Assembly: GCA_905339255.1 (NCBI GenBank)
Contig: CAJPFO010000239.1
Location: 1 to 37,051 of the forward strand
Reading direction: 5' to 3'
From: Myxococcaceae bacterium
Lineage (GTDB): Bacteria; Myxococcota_A; UBA9160
DNA length: 37,051 bases
This document shows positions 16,200 to 26,180 of this stretch, piece after piece. The position numbers were made by a program, and so were the translations under genes. The notes below the pieces were generated by a model, which worked only from the letters and a program-made list of their open reading frames with translations, was not told where the DNA came from and did not search any database. Position 1 is the stretch's first letter; each line of letters opens with the position of its first letter.

Positions 16200-19100
16200 A
16201 TGGAGGAGATCCCCTTCGCGCTCGCTGCTCTGGGTTTCCAGGGCCCGTGCCCGACCTGGCAGGCGCCCGAAGTGACGGGGCTCGGCCGACTGCCGATGCG
16301 GGCGCCGCTCGTCCCCTTCGCGGACCGCGCAGCCGCACTCGGGGGCGACGTCGAGTCGTCTCCCTACCGCATCGCGCTCGACGGACGCTGGCGCTTTCTC
16401 CTCGTCGAGAAGCCGGCCGCCGCGCCGCGCGAGTTCGTCTTGCCGGCATTCGATGATTCGGGCTTCGACGAGATCGAGGTCCCCACGTCGTGGGCGCTCC
16501 AGGGCTTCGGTCGTCCCGCGTATACGAACGTCTTGATGCCGTTCGCGGAAGAACCTCCGGCGGTTCCCGAAGCGAACCCGACGGGGCTCTTCCGGCGTCG
16601 GTTCACGCTCCCCGAAGCGTGGCACGGTCGCCGGACGCTGCTTCGGGTCGGATCCGCCGAGAGCGTCGTCTACGTCTGGCTGAACGGAGTCCCGATCGGC
16701 TTCGGCAAGGACAGCCGCCTCGCGAGCGAGTTCGATCTCACGGCTCATCTCGTCGATGGCGAGAACACGCTCGCGCTCGCAGTCGTCCAGTGGTCCGATG
16801 CGACCTGGCTCGAGGATCAGGACCAGTGGTGGCTCGCGGGCCTGCACCGGAGTCTGGAGCTCGTTTCGACGGCTCCGACCTTCGTCGCCGACCTTGCGCT
16901 TCGCGCGACCCCGGGTGCCGCGGCCGGAGCGGGCCGTTTCTCGGCCGAGGTGGCGATCGGCTTCTCCTCCGTGCCGGAGGCCGGACACCGCATCGACATC
17001 GAGCTCTTCGATTCCCGGGCGCGGCGCATGGGAGCGGCGCTCGGCGTCGAAGTTCCCGTCTTCCGGCGAGGACGCGAGATGATCGAGCTCGTCTCGGGCT
17101 ACCTCTTCCCGGGCCACGTCGCCCGAGCGGACTTCGAGGTCGAAGGGATTCGCGCGTGGAATCACGAGGAGCCCGTCCTCTACCGGGCGCTCGTGACGCT
17201 CCGCGATCCGACGGGCGCCGCGCTGGAGGTCGTCTCGCAGCGGGTCGGCTTTCGCAGTCTCGAGATCCGCGACAACCAGCTCCTCGTAAACGGCGCTCCC
17301 GTCTCGATCGTCGGCGTGAACCGCCACGAATGGGACGAGCGACGCGGCCGCGCCGTCGGGCTCGATGGCATGCGGCGCGACGTCGAGCTCATGAAGCGCC
17401 ACCACGTGAACGCGGTCCGCTGTTCGCACTATCCACCGGATCCGCGTTTTCTCGACCTCTGCGACGAGGCCGGGCTCTACGTGATCGACGAGGCGAATCT
17501 CGAGACCCACGCGCGCTGGTCGAGCCTGTGTCACGATCCGCGCTGGCTCGGCGCCATGCTCGAGCGCGGCGCGCGAATGGTGCTCCGCGACCGCAACCAC
17601 GCCTGCGTGATCGCCTGGTCGCTCGGCAACGAGAGCGGCTACGGCGCCGCGCACGATGCGATGGCCGCCTGGATCCGCCGGGTCGATCCGACGCGGCCCC
17701 TCCACTACGAGGGCGCCGTGAACCGCGACCTCCATGCCGAGGCGCCCGTCACCGACATCGTCTGCCCCATGTACGCCGAGATCGCCGACATCGTCGCGTG
17801 GTCGCGATCGGGTCGCGATCGCCGGCGCCCGCTCATCCTCTGCGAATATTCGCATGCGATGGGCAACTCGAACGGAAGCCTCGCCGACTACTTTGCGGCG
17901 TTCGAGAGCGAGCGCGGCCTCCAGGGAGGCTTCGTCTGGGAGTGGGTCGAGCACGGGATCCGGGTCGAGGCGGGTGGCGGGCGCGTGCATCACGCCTATG
18001 GAGGCGACTTCGGAGAAAAGGTCCACGACTCGAACTTCTGCTGCGACGGGCTCGTCTCGGCCGATCGAAGGCCGCATCCGGCGCTCGCCGAGCTCGGGGT
18101 CCTCGCGCAGCCGGTGCGGGTCCGGGTGGTCGATGCCGCGCGCGGCGAGTTCGAGATCGAGAACCGGCGCTGGTTCACGGGCCTCGAGGATCTCGCACTG
18201 CGCTGGGCGGTCGAAGTCGACGGCTTTGCGGTCGAAAGGGGATCCCTCGCGCTTCCGGAGGTTCCCCCGCGCTCGCGACGGCCGCTCCGGATCCGCTTTC
18301 GTCGCCCGCGGCTCGCTTCCGGCGAGGAGGCCGTGCTCGATCTGCGCTTCACGTTGCGCCGGGGGAGCGCCTTTGCGCCGAGAGGCTTCGAGGTGGCGTT
18401 CGCTCAGGTGCCGCTTCCGATCGCGAGCGTCGCCTCGCGCTCGCGCCCCGCGTCGGTCCGCGCGGGCGCGGTTGCGAAGGGCGCTGCCGCTCGCATCCGC
18501 AACGCGTCCCCGCCAGCGCCGCTCGTCGTCGAAGAGCGTGGCCTCGCGCTCTCGGTCCGGGGCGAGGCGACCGAGCTCGTCGTCGACCGCGCCGCCGGGC
18601 GCGTCGATCATCTCGCGCACGGCAAAAACGCGCTCCTCGTCTCCGGACCCGAAGCCTGTTTCTGGCGCGCACCCACCGACAACGACGGGCTCAAGCAGGG
18701 ATGGATGAAGGGGCTCCGCGCGCTCGGCGATTGGTGGCGCGCGGGCCTCGATCGCCTCGAGCGCAAGCCGATCTCGTTCGGCTGGCGCACGCAGCGCGAC
18801 GGTTGCGTCGTGCTGCGCATGGAGACGGTGCTGGTCGGCGCCGACCCCGCCGTCGCGGCGCTCCACCGCGAGGATCTCGTGGTGCATCCGTCGGGTCGGA
18901 TCGACGCGAAGGAGAGCTTCGAGACGCCGCCCGAGTGGAAGGACCTTCCGCGCGTCGGCGTCGTGATGACGCTCGCAGCTCGTTTCGAGCGCCTAGAATG
19001 GCTCGGTCTCGGTCCCCACGAGACCTATCCCGACCGCCGGGCGAGCGGTCGCTTCGGGCGCTTCCGCTCGACCGTGACCGACGAGTTCGTTCCTTACGCC

Positions 19101-19460
19101 GTGCCGCAGGAGCACGGACACCATCACCGGACCCGCTGGCTCGCGCTCGCCGCGGACGACGGGGCCGGCGTGCTCGTGACGGCCGCCGAACCCTTCGGCT
19201 TCTCCGTCTCGCATCACCGCGTCGACGACCTCGCGGCGGCGCTGCATCCGACGGAGCTCGTGGCTCGGGCCGAGAGCTTCTTGCATCTCGATGCGGCGCA
19301 CCGCGGTCTCGGGACCGCGTCCTGCGGCCCGGACGTCCTGCCTCGCTACCGGATCCGCCCCGGGCGACACCGGTTGGTGTGGAGCCTCGTCCCCTACCGC
19401 GCCGGTCGCGACGATCCGGGGAGACTCGCGCGGGAAACGAGCCACCCCGGCCGGCGGTAG
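16200..19460 (+). CDS. lacZ: beta-galactosidase, glycoside hydrolase family 2 (LacZ type)
   Basis: This is a 1086-residue GH2 enzyme with the LacZ domain order: N-terminal sugar-binding jelly roll, immunoglobulin-like domain, TIM barrel, second beta domain and C-terminal small-chain domain. The catalytic acid/base is Glu478 in SLGNESGYG and the nucleophile is Glu549 in ILCEYSHAMGNSNG. VNRHEWDERRGRA and CSHYPPDPRFLDLCDEAGLYV are also diagnostic. The C-terminal domain keeps WLGLGPHETYPDR. It is slightly longer than the E. coli enzyme (about 1023), mainly through a linker near residues 730-800. The start at 16200 gives MEEIPFALAALGFQGP; the Shine-Dalgarno match is poor, so an upstream in-frame start cannot be excluded. 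No signal peptide is seen, so it is cytoplasmic, yet no sugar transporter or lac-type regulator is nearby. Confidence 0.93.
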   Translation: MEEIPFALAALGFQGPCPTWQAPEVTGLGRLPMRAPLVPFADRAAALGGDVESSPYRIALDGRWRFLLVEKPAAAPREFVLPAFDDSGFDEIEVPTSWALQGFGRPAYTNVLMPFAEEPPAVPEANPTGLFRRRFTLPEAWHGRRTLLRVGSAESVVYVWLNGVPIGFGKDSRLASEFDLTAHLVDGENTLALAVVQWSDATWLEDQDQWWLAGLHRSLELVSTAPTFVADLALRATPGAAAGAGRFSAEVAIGFSSVPEAGHRIDIELFDSRARRMGAALGVEVPVFRRGREMIELVSGYLFPGHVARADFEVEGIRAWNHEEPVLYRALVTLRDPTGAALEVVSQRVGFRSLEIRDNQLLVNGAPVSIVGVNRHEWDERRGRAVGLDGMRRDVELMKRHHVNAVRCSHYPPDPRFLDLCDEAGLYVIDEANLETHARWSSLCHDPRWLGAMLERGARMVLRDRNHACVIAWSLGNESGYGAAHDAMAAWIRRVDPTRPLHYEGAVNRDLHAEAPVTDIVCPMYAEIADIVAWSRSGRDRRRPLILCEYSHAMGNSNGSLADYFAAFESERGLQGGFVWEWVEHGIRVEAGGGRVHHAYGGDFGEKVHDSNFCCDGLVSADRRPHPALAELGVLAQPVRVRVVDAARGEFEIENRRWFTGLEDLALRWAVEVDGFAVERGSLALPEVPPRSRRPLRIRFRRPRLASGEEAVLDLRFTLRRGSAFAPRGFEVAFAQVPLPIASVASRSRPASVRAGAVAKGAAARIRNASPPAPLVVEERGLALSVRGEATELVVDRAAGRVDHLAHGKNALLVSGPEACFWRAPTDNDGLKQGWMKGLRALGDWWRAGLDRLERKPISFGWRTQRDGCVVLRMETVLVGADPAVAALHREDLVVHPSGRIDAKESFETPPEWKDLPRVGVVMTLAARFERLEWLGLGPHETYPDRRASGRFGRFRSTVTDEFVPYAVPQEHGHHHRTRWLALAADDGAGVLVTAAEPFGFSVSHHRVDDLAAALHPTELVARAESFLHLDAAHRGLGTASCGPDVLPRYRIRPGRHRLVWSLVPYRAGRDDPGRLARETSHPGRR

Positions 19461-19809
19461 TGGCAGGTAGCGGCCGGCGAAGCCTCCGGCCCGCGCGCGA
19501 TCGGTGCCGCGCAGGAACCGGCGGCGAGGCGGCTCTCGGCTGGAACTCGTGTTGTTTTCACCCCTCCCTGCGTGACGAGACCCTCGACTGAACGTTTTTC
19601 ATTGTGCCGGCGCGAGCCAAGGGTGTATATCTGCGAGCACCTTTCCGGCGCCCGAGGAGCGCGCCCGGGGCGGCGTGTCGCACGCCCCAGGCTTCGTGGG
19701 GGCCGGCAAGAGCTGGGGGACGCGTCCGGGCGTGCCGGGGATTGCCCGAAGCGCGGTGTGGAGTCGGGGCCGCTCGGATCCAGCATCCGGTGGTCATGGG
19801 GAGGGGTGC
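19461..19809 (+). promoter_or_regulatory. intergenic region with a candidate promoter for the DUF1302 gene
   Basis: This 349-base stretch has no convincing gene. It contains a short, less GC-rich patch near 19550-19632. A sigma70-like pair there is TTGTGC (19602-19607) and TATATC (19626-19631), spaced by 18 bases, about 180 bases before the chosen start at 19810. No terminator hairpin for the beta-galactosidase gene was recognised. The promoter call rests on two approximate hexamers only. Confidence 0.3.
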
Positions 19810-22800
19810 ATGCTTCGCGAGGGGGCAGGACGGGTTCGTGCGGGGATCGTTTCGGCGTTCGTGGGGCTCGTGGGCCTCGCGCTGGCGCCTGGGGCTCGAG
19901 CCTTCGAATACTTCGACGGCCGCATCCAGGTGCACGGCTATCTCGAAGAGCAGGTCCGCGCGATCAGCGCCGACTTCAACCAGCAGCTCGATCTCACGCA
20001 GTGGTACAACGTCCTCAACATCGAGATGGACGTCGAGATCGCTCCCGACGGCTGGGGTCCCTTCGACAGCGTCGGCGCCTTCTTCATCGGTGAAGTCCGC
20101 TACGACTGCGTCTGGACGCGCGCCTGCGGCATCTCTGCCAGCTCGAACAACTTCGGAAACCGCTCGACCTCCTTGCCGACGCGCCTCAACCAGGCCGTCG
20201 ATCCGAGGATGGTCGGCGCCACCAACTACCAGAACCCGATCGTCCGGCAGCCGAGCGGCGGGATCGTGACCCAGAAGATCCGGCCGGCATTCGCGGTCGG
20301 AGGTGATTGGGACACCGCGGGAACCAATGTGCTGCCGGCCGTGGTCGACTCGGAGTACTACCGGGGCGTGAACCAGACCTCGCCCTTCGACGCACTCATC
20401 GACACCCGCGTGTGCGTCCGCTTCGGCGGCGCAAACTGCGCGACCGCGGGAGCCGTTGGCAACATCGACTACATCCCCGGTCGCTACACCTTCGCGAACT
20501 TCCTGAATTATGGCTTCGCCCTGCGCGCGGTCCGCGGCGGAGTGAACGGCTTCGGGACGCAGGCGATGCCCTGGGATCCCAAGGACAACATCGATCCGCA
20601 GGGGACCCTCGCCGATCGCGCGAACCCGTTCCGCCCGGGCGACGTGAACCCCGTCGTCGGGATCGCCGGGCAATACGGAACCGGCCCGCTCGCCGGGCAA
20701 TCGCTTCCCTTCCGCCCCGGCCCGACCGTCGGTCCGCTCGGTGGGCAGCCCTGGCAGGCGCAGGGTCTCTTCGTCCCGAGCCAGCCCTACGCGGAATACC
20801 TTCGCGACGGCGGGAGCGACCCGTTCCAGCAGAACTACTCGCAGGAGCGTCTCGCCTGGAATCTCGGCGCGAGCCAGTCACAGACCTGGTTCCTGAAGGA
20901 GGCCTACATCGAGCTCGAAATGCTCGAAGGGCGCCTCTTCATGCGCCTCGGCCGTCAGAACATCGTCTGGGGCAAGACGGAGCTCTTCGCCACCACCGAC
21001 ATCTTCAACCCGCGCGATCTCGCGCTCGGTTCGCTCACGAGCCTCGAGGAATCGCGGATCCCCGTCTGGGCCGCTCGAGCGATCTACTCGTTCTACGACG
21101 TCGGGCCTTTCGAGGACGTCCGCCTCGAGGTCGCGGTCGACCTCGACACCTTCTACTCCGACGATCTCGGCCGCTGCGGTGAGCCCTACACGCCGAACCC
21201 CGTCTGCGACAAGACGATGGGCCTGCTCGTCCATGGTTTGACCGGCCTGGCGGTCGCCGGCGAGGATCGGCCCGATATGTGGTGGAACAGCGCCGAGGCG
21301 CTCCAGGGCGGCGCGCGGCTCGAGTTCCGCTGGGATCGCTTCAGCTTCGCGATCGTCGACTTCTGGAGCTACACGAAGCTTCCCTACGCCGAGCGGCTCA
21401 CGACCTTTTCGCGCAATGTCGACCCCATCTCCGGCCGGCCGCGTCGCTACGGCGCCACCGGAGATTGCCCGCAAGGCGATCCGAGCAACCCGGCCGCGAT
21501 TCCGAACGATCCTGATTGTCTGCAGGGCGGGACGGATGCGCTCGTGAACAGCCCCTTGAACCAGCAGCTCTACGCGGTCATCTGCTCGTCGTCGCTCGGC
21601 TTCAGCTCGCTCGACCGCTCCGTCTGCGCGACGAGCGTGTTCGCGAGCGACAGCTTCTCGGCAGCCGGCGTCGTGAGCGTCGCACAGCTCGTGAGCCAGC
21701 TCCTCGCCGGAAGCGTGCAGGGAATCTCGACCGTCGCGAACAACGGCTTCGCTGGCCCGACCTCACGAATCCCGATCGTCTCGCTTTCGATCGACCCGGC
21801 AGACATCGCCAAGAACGCCACGGTGGCCGGGGGTGGTCCTTCCGGCCTGTTCGCCTTCACGGCGCTCAACACGCCGAATTTCTCGCTCGGCGGCTTTTTG
21901 GCGAACCACAACCAGGCACAGACCCTTTCGCAGGTGACGACGGTCCAGCAGCAGGCGCTGCTCGGCTGCGGTCCTTTCTACGGCACCCCCTGCGACGGCG
22001 GCGCCTCGAATGCGATCGCGGATGCGACCCCCGCTCCCGGAGGAGTCGACCTCTTGAACGCGGAGGCGAGCGCGCTCATCCAATCGTGGACCGGCTTCGA
22101 CGGATCGACCTTTCAAGGGGCTCTCGCAACCGACAAGACGGTGGCGCAACCGGGAACGGTGGGATTCCAGGGTGGGCCCGTCTGCACGCGAACCCTCGCC
22201 GACGGGAGCCAGGTGATGCTTCCGGGCTGTCGAGGTCCCGGTGACCCGGGCTATGACCCTGCCGTGGACGGAGGGAACCCCAACCTCGTGAGCATCGGTT
22301 TCCCGGCGGGCGTCGGGGCCGTTCCGGCCCTCGGCAACGCTGCGCTCGGCCCGATCGAGTTCGTGCAGGGTCATCCCTTCACGGGGCAGACCTGGCGGAG
22401 CGAGATGGCGGCGCTCTCCTGGAACTTCGAGATGACTCTCGTGGCGTTCTCCACGGACACCCTCTCTCCGAGCATCTCAGGAGATCCGGGCTCCGATCCG
22501 AGCCTCCGCTTCGACAAGGCGAATGCCTTCCGGACCGACGGCTGCTCGTACGTCGTTCCGTGGAAGTGCTCGGCGGTCCGCGCGTTCTGGGGGATCCTCG
22601 GCACGCAGCGCAACACGCTCGAGGCGGGTGGCAACGGCCGCTTCGGCCGGCGGGATTTCTCCTGGGCAGTGGGTGGTGACGTGGTGCTGAGCTACCAGAA
22701 GCGCAACGTGCTCGGCTTCTCGATGGACTTCGCCGAGGACGTGACGAAGACCAACTGGGGAGTCGAAGCGAGCTGGGTCGCGAACAATCCCTTCACCAAC

Positions 22801-23292
22801 AACAACGAGTTCGACGGCATCAGCAAGGAAGATACCTACAACCTCACGATCTCGGTCGATCGTCCGACCTTCATCAACTTCCTGAACCAGAGCCGGACCT
22901 TCTTCTTCAACAGCCAGTGGTTCTTCAACTACACGCCGGGGTACAACCGCGGCTTCACCGCCAACGGACCCTGGAACGTCTTCTTCACGTTCACTACGCA
23001 GACGGGCTACTTCCAGGATCGGCTGCTTCCCGGGATCACCTGGGTCTACGACTTCCAGTCGAACTCCGGAGCTTCGCTCCCGCAGATCACGTATCGCTTC
23101 ACGGAGAGCTTCTCGGCGACCTTCGGCTTCGCGCTCTTCTGGGGGCGCTACCAGGGCAAGGAGTTCCCGCTCAACCCGCTCACGCCGGGCAACCAGACGG
23201 GACGCTACGCGTACCAGACCTGGGTCGAGAACGGCCTCGCCGTGATCCGCGATCGCGACGAGGTCTTCTTGCGGATCCGTTACACGTTCTAG
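19810..23292 (+). CDS. large DUF1302-family outer-membrane beta-barrel protein
   Basis: This 1160-residue exported protein has a signal peptide (about residues 1-32: basic start, hydrophobic VSAFVGLVGLALAPG, cleavage near ARA-FEYFDG). The ATG at 19810 follows GGGGAGGGG; the longer GTG-started frame would bury the signal. The section around MRLGRQNIVWGKTELFATTD and IFNPRDLALGSLTSLEESR is the DUF1302 core signature. The chain ends VFLRIRYTF, with the terminal Phe typical of Bam-inserted barrels. DUF1302 proteins are usually about 550-700 residues. Here an extra segment of about 300 residues (roughly 550-855), rich in Gly, Pro, Ser and Cys, splits the family-like halves and may be a large surface loop. 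The role of the family is not established; uptake of hydrophobic compounds is often proposed. Strong hairpins follow it. Confidence 0.8.
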   Translation: MLREGAGRVRAGIVSAFVGLVGLALAPGARAFEYFDGRIQVHGYLEEQVRAISADFNQQLDLTQWYNVLNIEMDVEIAPDGWGPFDSVGAFFIGEVRYDCVWTRACGISASSNNFGNRSTSLPTRLNQAVDPRMVGATNYQNPIVRQPSGGIVTQKIRPAFAVGGDWDTAGTNVLPAVVDSEYYRGVNQTSPFDALIDTRVCVRFGGANCATAGAVGNIDYIPGRYTFANFLNYGFALRAVRGGVNGFGTQAMPWDPKDNIDPQGTLADRANPFRPGDVNPVVGIAGQYGTGPLAGQSLPFRPGPTVGPLGGQPWQAQGLFVPSQPYAEYLRDGGSDPFQQNYSQERLAWNLGASQSQTWFLKEAYIELEMLEGRLFMRLGRQNIVWGKTELFATTDIFNPRDLALGSLTSLEESRIPVWAARAIYSFYDVGPFEDVRLEVAVDLDTFYSDDLGRCGEPYTPNPVCDKTMGLLVHGLTGLAVAGEDRPDMWWNSAEALQGGARLEFRWDRFSFAIVDFWSYTKLPYAERLTTFSRNVDPISGRPRRYGATGDCPQGDPSNPAAIPNDPDCLQGGTDALVNSPLNQQLYAVICSSSLGFSSLDRSVCATSVFASDSFSAAGVVSVAQLVSQLLAGSVQGISTVANNGFAGPTSRIPIVSLSIDPADIAKNATVAGGGPSGLFAFTALNTPNFSLGGFLANHNQAQTLSQVTTVQQQALLGCGPFYGTPCDGGASNAIADATPAPGGVDLLNAEASALIQSWTGFDGSTFQGALATDKTVAQPGTVGFQGGPVCTRTLADGSQVMLPGCRGPGDPGYDPAVDGGNPNLVSIGFPAGVGAVPALGNAALGPIEFVQGHPFTGQTWRSEMAALSWNFEMTLVAFSTDTLSPSISGDPGSDPSLRFDKANAFRTDGCSYVVPWKCSAVRAFWGILGTQRNTLEAGGNGRFGRRDFSWAVGGDVVLSYQKRNVLGFSMDFAEDVTKTNWGVEASWVANNPFTNNNEFDGISKEDTYNLTISVDRPTFINFLNQSRTFFFNSQWFFNYTPGYNRGFTANGPWNVFFTFTTQTGYFQDRLLPGITWVYDFQSNSGASLPQITYRFTESFSATFGFALFWGRYQGKEFPLNPLTPGNQTGRYAYQTWVENGLAVIRDRDEVFLRIRYTF

Positions 23293-23296
23293 TCCG

Positions 23297-23361
23297 GGGG
23301 CCTCGTCGAGGCCCCGCATCTCGTTCGCCGGGGGCGGCGCGGCCATGACCGCGCCGCCCCC
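23297..23361 (+). terminator. double hairpin after the DUF1302 gene
   Basis: Two perfect hairpins follow the stop. GGGGCCTC-GTC-GAGGCCCC spans 23297-23315 (8-bp stem). A 13-bp GC stem with loop CCATGA spans 23330-23361. No T-run follows, but the stems are very strong and separate the barrel gene from the copper operon. Function as a terminator is likely. Confidence 0.6.
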
Positions 23362-23388
23362 TTCGCGTTCCGGGACCGGTCTGGCGGA

Positions 23389-23403
23389 TACCCCATACGG
23401 GTA
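23389..23403. promoter_or_regulatory. candidate CsoR operator
   Basis: TACCC-CATAC-GGGTA is a perfect inverted repeat with a 5-base centre, placed 24 bases before the csoR start. GC-tract palindromes flanked by TA are the known style of CsoR operators, so self-repression relieved by Cu(I) is the natural reading. Binding is inferred. Confidence 0.6.
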
Positions 23404-23426
23404 GTAGGTTCACGGCGGGAGGACGC

Positions 23427-23717
23427 ATGAAGCCCGAGCTCCGCAGCCGAGTCGAAAGCCGCCTGCGACGGATCGCGGGCCAGGTGGCCGGGATCGAGCG
23501 CATGGTCGAGCAGGACCGCTATTGCGTCGACGTATTGATCCAGGTGGCCGCCGTTCGCGCCGCCCTCGATCAAGTGGGGAAGCTCGTTCTCGCCGGACAC
23601 GTCGAGACCTGCGTCGATGGCGCCGTCTCGGGCGGGAGCGCACGCGAGCGCAAGAAGAAGATCGACGAGCTCCTCGAGGTCTTCGCGCGCTTCGGCGGAG
23701 TCGACGCACGGCCATGA
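23427..23717 (+). CDS. csoR: CsoR-type copper-sensing transcriptional repressor
   Basis: This is a 96-residue all-helical regulator of the CsoR/RcnR (DUF156) family, which represses copper export genes and releases DNA on binding Cu(I). The ligand set is Cys33 (RYCVDVL), His58 and Cys62 (GHVETC). The 25-residue and 4-residue spacings equal Cys36/His61/Cys65 of M. tuberculosis CsoR, and the set differs from the Ni/Co ligands of Rcn[16 protein letters not shown] in helix 1 is the family motif. GGGAGG lies before the ATG. The stop overlaps the start of the ATPase (ATGA), so sensor and exporter are made from one transcript under the palindrome at 23389-23403. The Cu(I) assignment is good but not experimentally known here. 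Confidence 0.93.
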   Translation: MKPELRSRVESRLRRIAGQVAGIERMVEQDRYCVDVLIQVAAVRAALDQVGKLVLAGHVETCVDGAVSGGSARERKKKIDELLEVFARFGGVDARP

Positions 23718-26011
23718 GGGACCCCGTCTGCGGCATGGAGGTCGACCCCGCGGGCCCGTATTGGAGCGACTTTCGCGGCGAGCACTTCGTCTTCTGCAAC
23801 CCGAAGTGCAAGGTCCGCTTCGACGCCGACCCCGAGCGCCATGCCGGCGGAGCCGAACGCACACACTCGGCGCCCTTGGAGGCGCCACCGGGAACCGGGC
23901 AGTGGACGTGTCCGATGCATCCGGAGATCGTCCGCGACGCGCCGGGGAGCTGCCCGCTCTGTGGAATGGCGCTCGAGCCGATGGCCCCCTCGCTCGACGA
24001 CGAAGCGGGCGAGGCCGAGCTCGCGGACATGTCGCGACGCTTCGTCGTGAGCGCGCTTCTCTCGCTTCCGCTTCTCGCGCTCACGATGTCGGCCATGCTT
24101 CCGGGAGGAGGCCTCGCGACGCTCCTTCCTGCCGGGGCAAGGCGCTGGATCGAGTTCGCGCTCGCGACGCCCGTCGTCCTCTACGGGGGAAGGCCCTTCT
24201 TCGAGAGGGGCTTCGCCTCGCTCCGCACTCGCCTCAACATGTTCACGCTGATCGCGCTCGGAACCGGCTCCGCGTATCTCTACAGCGTCGTCGCGGTGCT
24301 CGCTCCCGGAATCTTTCCCGAGTCCTTCCGCGGACACCACGGTGAGGTCGGGCTCTACTTCGAGGCGGCGGCCGTGATCGTGACGCTCGTCCTGCTCGGC
24401 CAGGTGCTCGAGCTCCGTGCGCGCAGTCGGACCGGCGCCGCGATCCGCGCGCTCCTCGGGCTCGCTCCTCCGACGGCGCGACGCGTGGCGGACGACGGGA
24501 GCGAGACCGACGTGCCGCTCGATGCCGTCCAGGCGGGGGATCGTCTGCGGGTTCGTCCGGGAGAGAAGGTTCCCGTCGACGGCGTCGTGCTCGAGGGTCG
24601 GAGCATCGTCGACGAGTCGATGCTGACCGGCGAGCCGATCCCGGTCGAGAAGGGCGGTGGCGATCGCGTGACGGGAGCGACGCTCAACCAGACCGGGAGC
24701 TTCGTGATGCGCGCCGAGCGGGTCGGCGCACGGACGCTTCTCGCGCAGATCGTCGCGATGGTCGCCGCCGCGCAGCGAAGCCGCGCGCCGATCCAGCGTC
24801 TCGCCGATTCCGTCTCGGCGTGGTTCGTCCCGGCCGTGATCGCCTCTGCCCTCGCGGCTTTCGCTGCATGGTCGGTGCTCGGTCCCGAGCCTCGACTCGC
24901 GCACGCGCTCGTCGGCGCCGTCTCGGTTCTCATCATTGCCTGCCCGTGCGCGCTCGGCCTCGCGACACCGATGTCGATCATGGTGGCGGCCGGCAAAGGA
25001 GCCGGGGCCGGAGTCCTGTTCAAGAACGCCGAGGCGATCGAGAGGCTCCGCGACGTCGACACGCTCGTGGTCGACAAGACGGGGACCCTCACCGAAGGTC
25101 GGCCGACACTTCGAGCAGTCGAGGTGCTGCCTGGTGTCGATGAGCACGAGCTGCTTCGTCTCGCCGCCTCGATCGAGCGCGGGAGCGAGCATCCGCTCGC
25201 CGCCGCGGTCGTCGCCGGGGTCGAAGCGAAGGGGCTCGAGATCCCGGCGACGGAGCGCTTCGAATCGTATCCGGGCAAGGGGGTCGTCGGCCGCGTCGCG
25301 GGGCGAAGCGTCGCGCTCGGCACCGCAACCCTGCTCCGCGAGATCGGCGCCACGCCCGATCTTCTCGCGGCCCGGGCCGAGGCGCTTCGAAGCGAAGGGC
25401 AGACGACGCTTCTCGTCGCTCTCGATGGTCGCGCAGCCGCCGTGCTCGGCGTGGCCGACGCGATCAAGGCAACGACGGCCGAGGCGGTGGCCGAGCTCCA
25501 CGCCGAGGGGCTGCGGATCGTGATGCTCACGGGAGACAACCGCACGACGGCGTCCGCGGTGGCGCGACGCCTCGCGATCGACGAAGTCCTCGCCGAGGTG
25601 CTTCCGGAGCAGAAGGCGGCATGCATCGAGCGCCTCCGCCGCGAGGGACACGTGGTCGCGATGGCCGGAGACGGCGTGAACGACGCCCCTGCGCTCGCCG
25701 CCTCGGACGTCGGGATCGCGATGGGGACCGGAACCGACGTCGCGATGGAGAGCGCAGGAGTGACGCTCGTCCGCGGGGATCTCCGCGCCATCACCCGGGC
25801 CCGCAAGCTCTCGCGAGCGACGATGCGAAACGTCCGGCAGAATCTCTTTCTCGCGTTCGTCTACAACGCCCTCGGGATACCCATCGCGGCGGGCGTCCTC
25901 TATCCGTTCACGGGCCTCCTGCTCTCTCCGATGATCGCCGCCGCGGCGATGAGCCTCTCGTCGGTCTCGGTGATCTCGAACGCGCTCCGGCTTCGCCGAG
26001 TCCGCCTCTAG
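23714..26011 (+). CDS. copA: Cu(I)-exporting P1B-type ATPase with N-terminal YHS and heavy-metal-binding domains
   Basis: This is a 765-residue P1B-type ATPase pumping Cu(I) (possibly Ag) out of the cytoplasm. The N-terminus lacks the usual HMA (GMxCxxC) domains. It has a YHS domain (DPVCGMEV and [17 protein letters not shown], residues 3-45) and then a short metal-binding domain ([26 protein letters not shown], split across residues 72-97). Membrane helices follow. The ion-path motif is CPC at 410-412 ([11 protein letters not shown]), with TGEPIPVEK in the actuator domain. The phosphorylated residue is Asp454 (DKTGTLTEG), the nucleotide-domain His is in GSEHPLA, and the hinge is [11 protein letters not shown]. 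The chosen ATG overlaps the csoR stop. The pair forms a complete copper-resistance unit. Substrate is inferred from CPC and the CsoR partner. Confidence 0.95.
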   Translation: MRDPVCGMEVDPAGPYWSDFRGEHFVFCNPKCKVRFDADPERHAGGAERTHSAPLEAPPGTGQWTCPMHPEIVRDAPGSCPLCGMALEPMAPSLDDEAGEAELADMSRRFVVSALLSLPLLALTMSAMLPGGGLATLLPAGARRWIEFALATPVVLYGGRPFFERGFASLRTRLNMFTLIALGTGSAYLYSVVAVLAPGIFPESFRGHHGEVGLYFEAAAVIVTLVLLGQVLELRARSRTGAAIRALLGLAPPTARRVADDGSETDVPLDAVQAGDRLRVRPGEKVPVDGVVLEGRSIVDESMLTGEPIPVEKGGGDRVTGATLNQTGSFVMRAERVGARTLLAQIVAMVAAAQRSRAPIQRLADSVSAWFVPAVIASALAAFAAWSVLGPEPRLAHALVGAVSVLIIACPCALGLATPMSIMVAAGKGAGAGVLFKNAEAIERLRDVDTLVVDKTGTLTEGRPTLRAVEVLPGVDEHELLRLAASIERGSEHPLAAAVVAGVEAKGLEIPATERFESYPGKGVVGRVAGRSVALGTATLLREIGATPDLLAARAEALRSEGQTTLLVALDGRAAAVLGVADAIKATTAEAVAELHAEGLRIVMLTGDNRTTASAVARRLAIDEVLAEVLPEQKAACIERLRREGHVVAMAGDGVNDAPALAASDVGIAMGTGTDVAMESAGVTLVRGDLRAITRARKLSRATMRNVRQNLFLAFVYNALGIPIAAGVLYPFTGLLLSPMIAAAAMSLSSVSVISNALRLRRVRL

Positions 26012-26095
26012 AGTCGGCCGGCGGCGACCCGGGGGATTGGCTCGGGATCTCGGGCTTCCGGGGCGACCCACCGGGACGCCCCTACCCGGAACCAT

Positions 26096-26150
26096 GCATC
26101 GCGGACCGTTCACGTTGCCGCCCCGACCGAGAGGTGTGGATCACGGATCG
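26096..26150. repeat. 55-bp direct repeat, copy 1
   Basis: This copy begins GCATCGCGGACC and ends TCACGGATCG. It is identical to copy 2 at 26181-26235 except for one C/T difference near its eleventh base. Both lie inside the larger element with inverted ends. Confidence 0.85.
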
Positions 26151-26180
26151 CGCCACGGCGCCGGCCCGACCCAGGAATCC

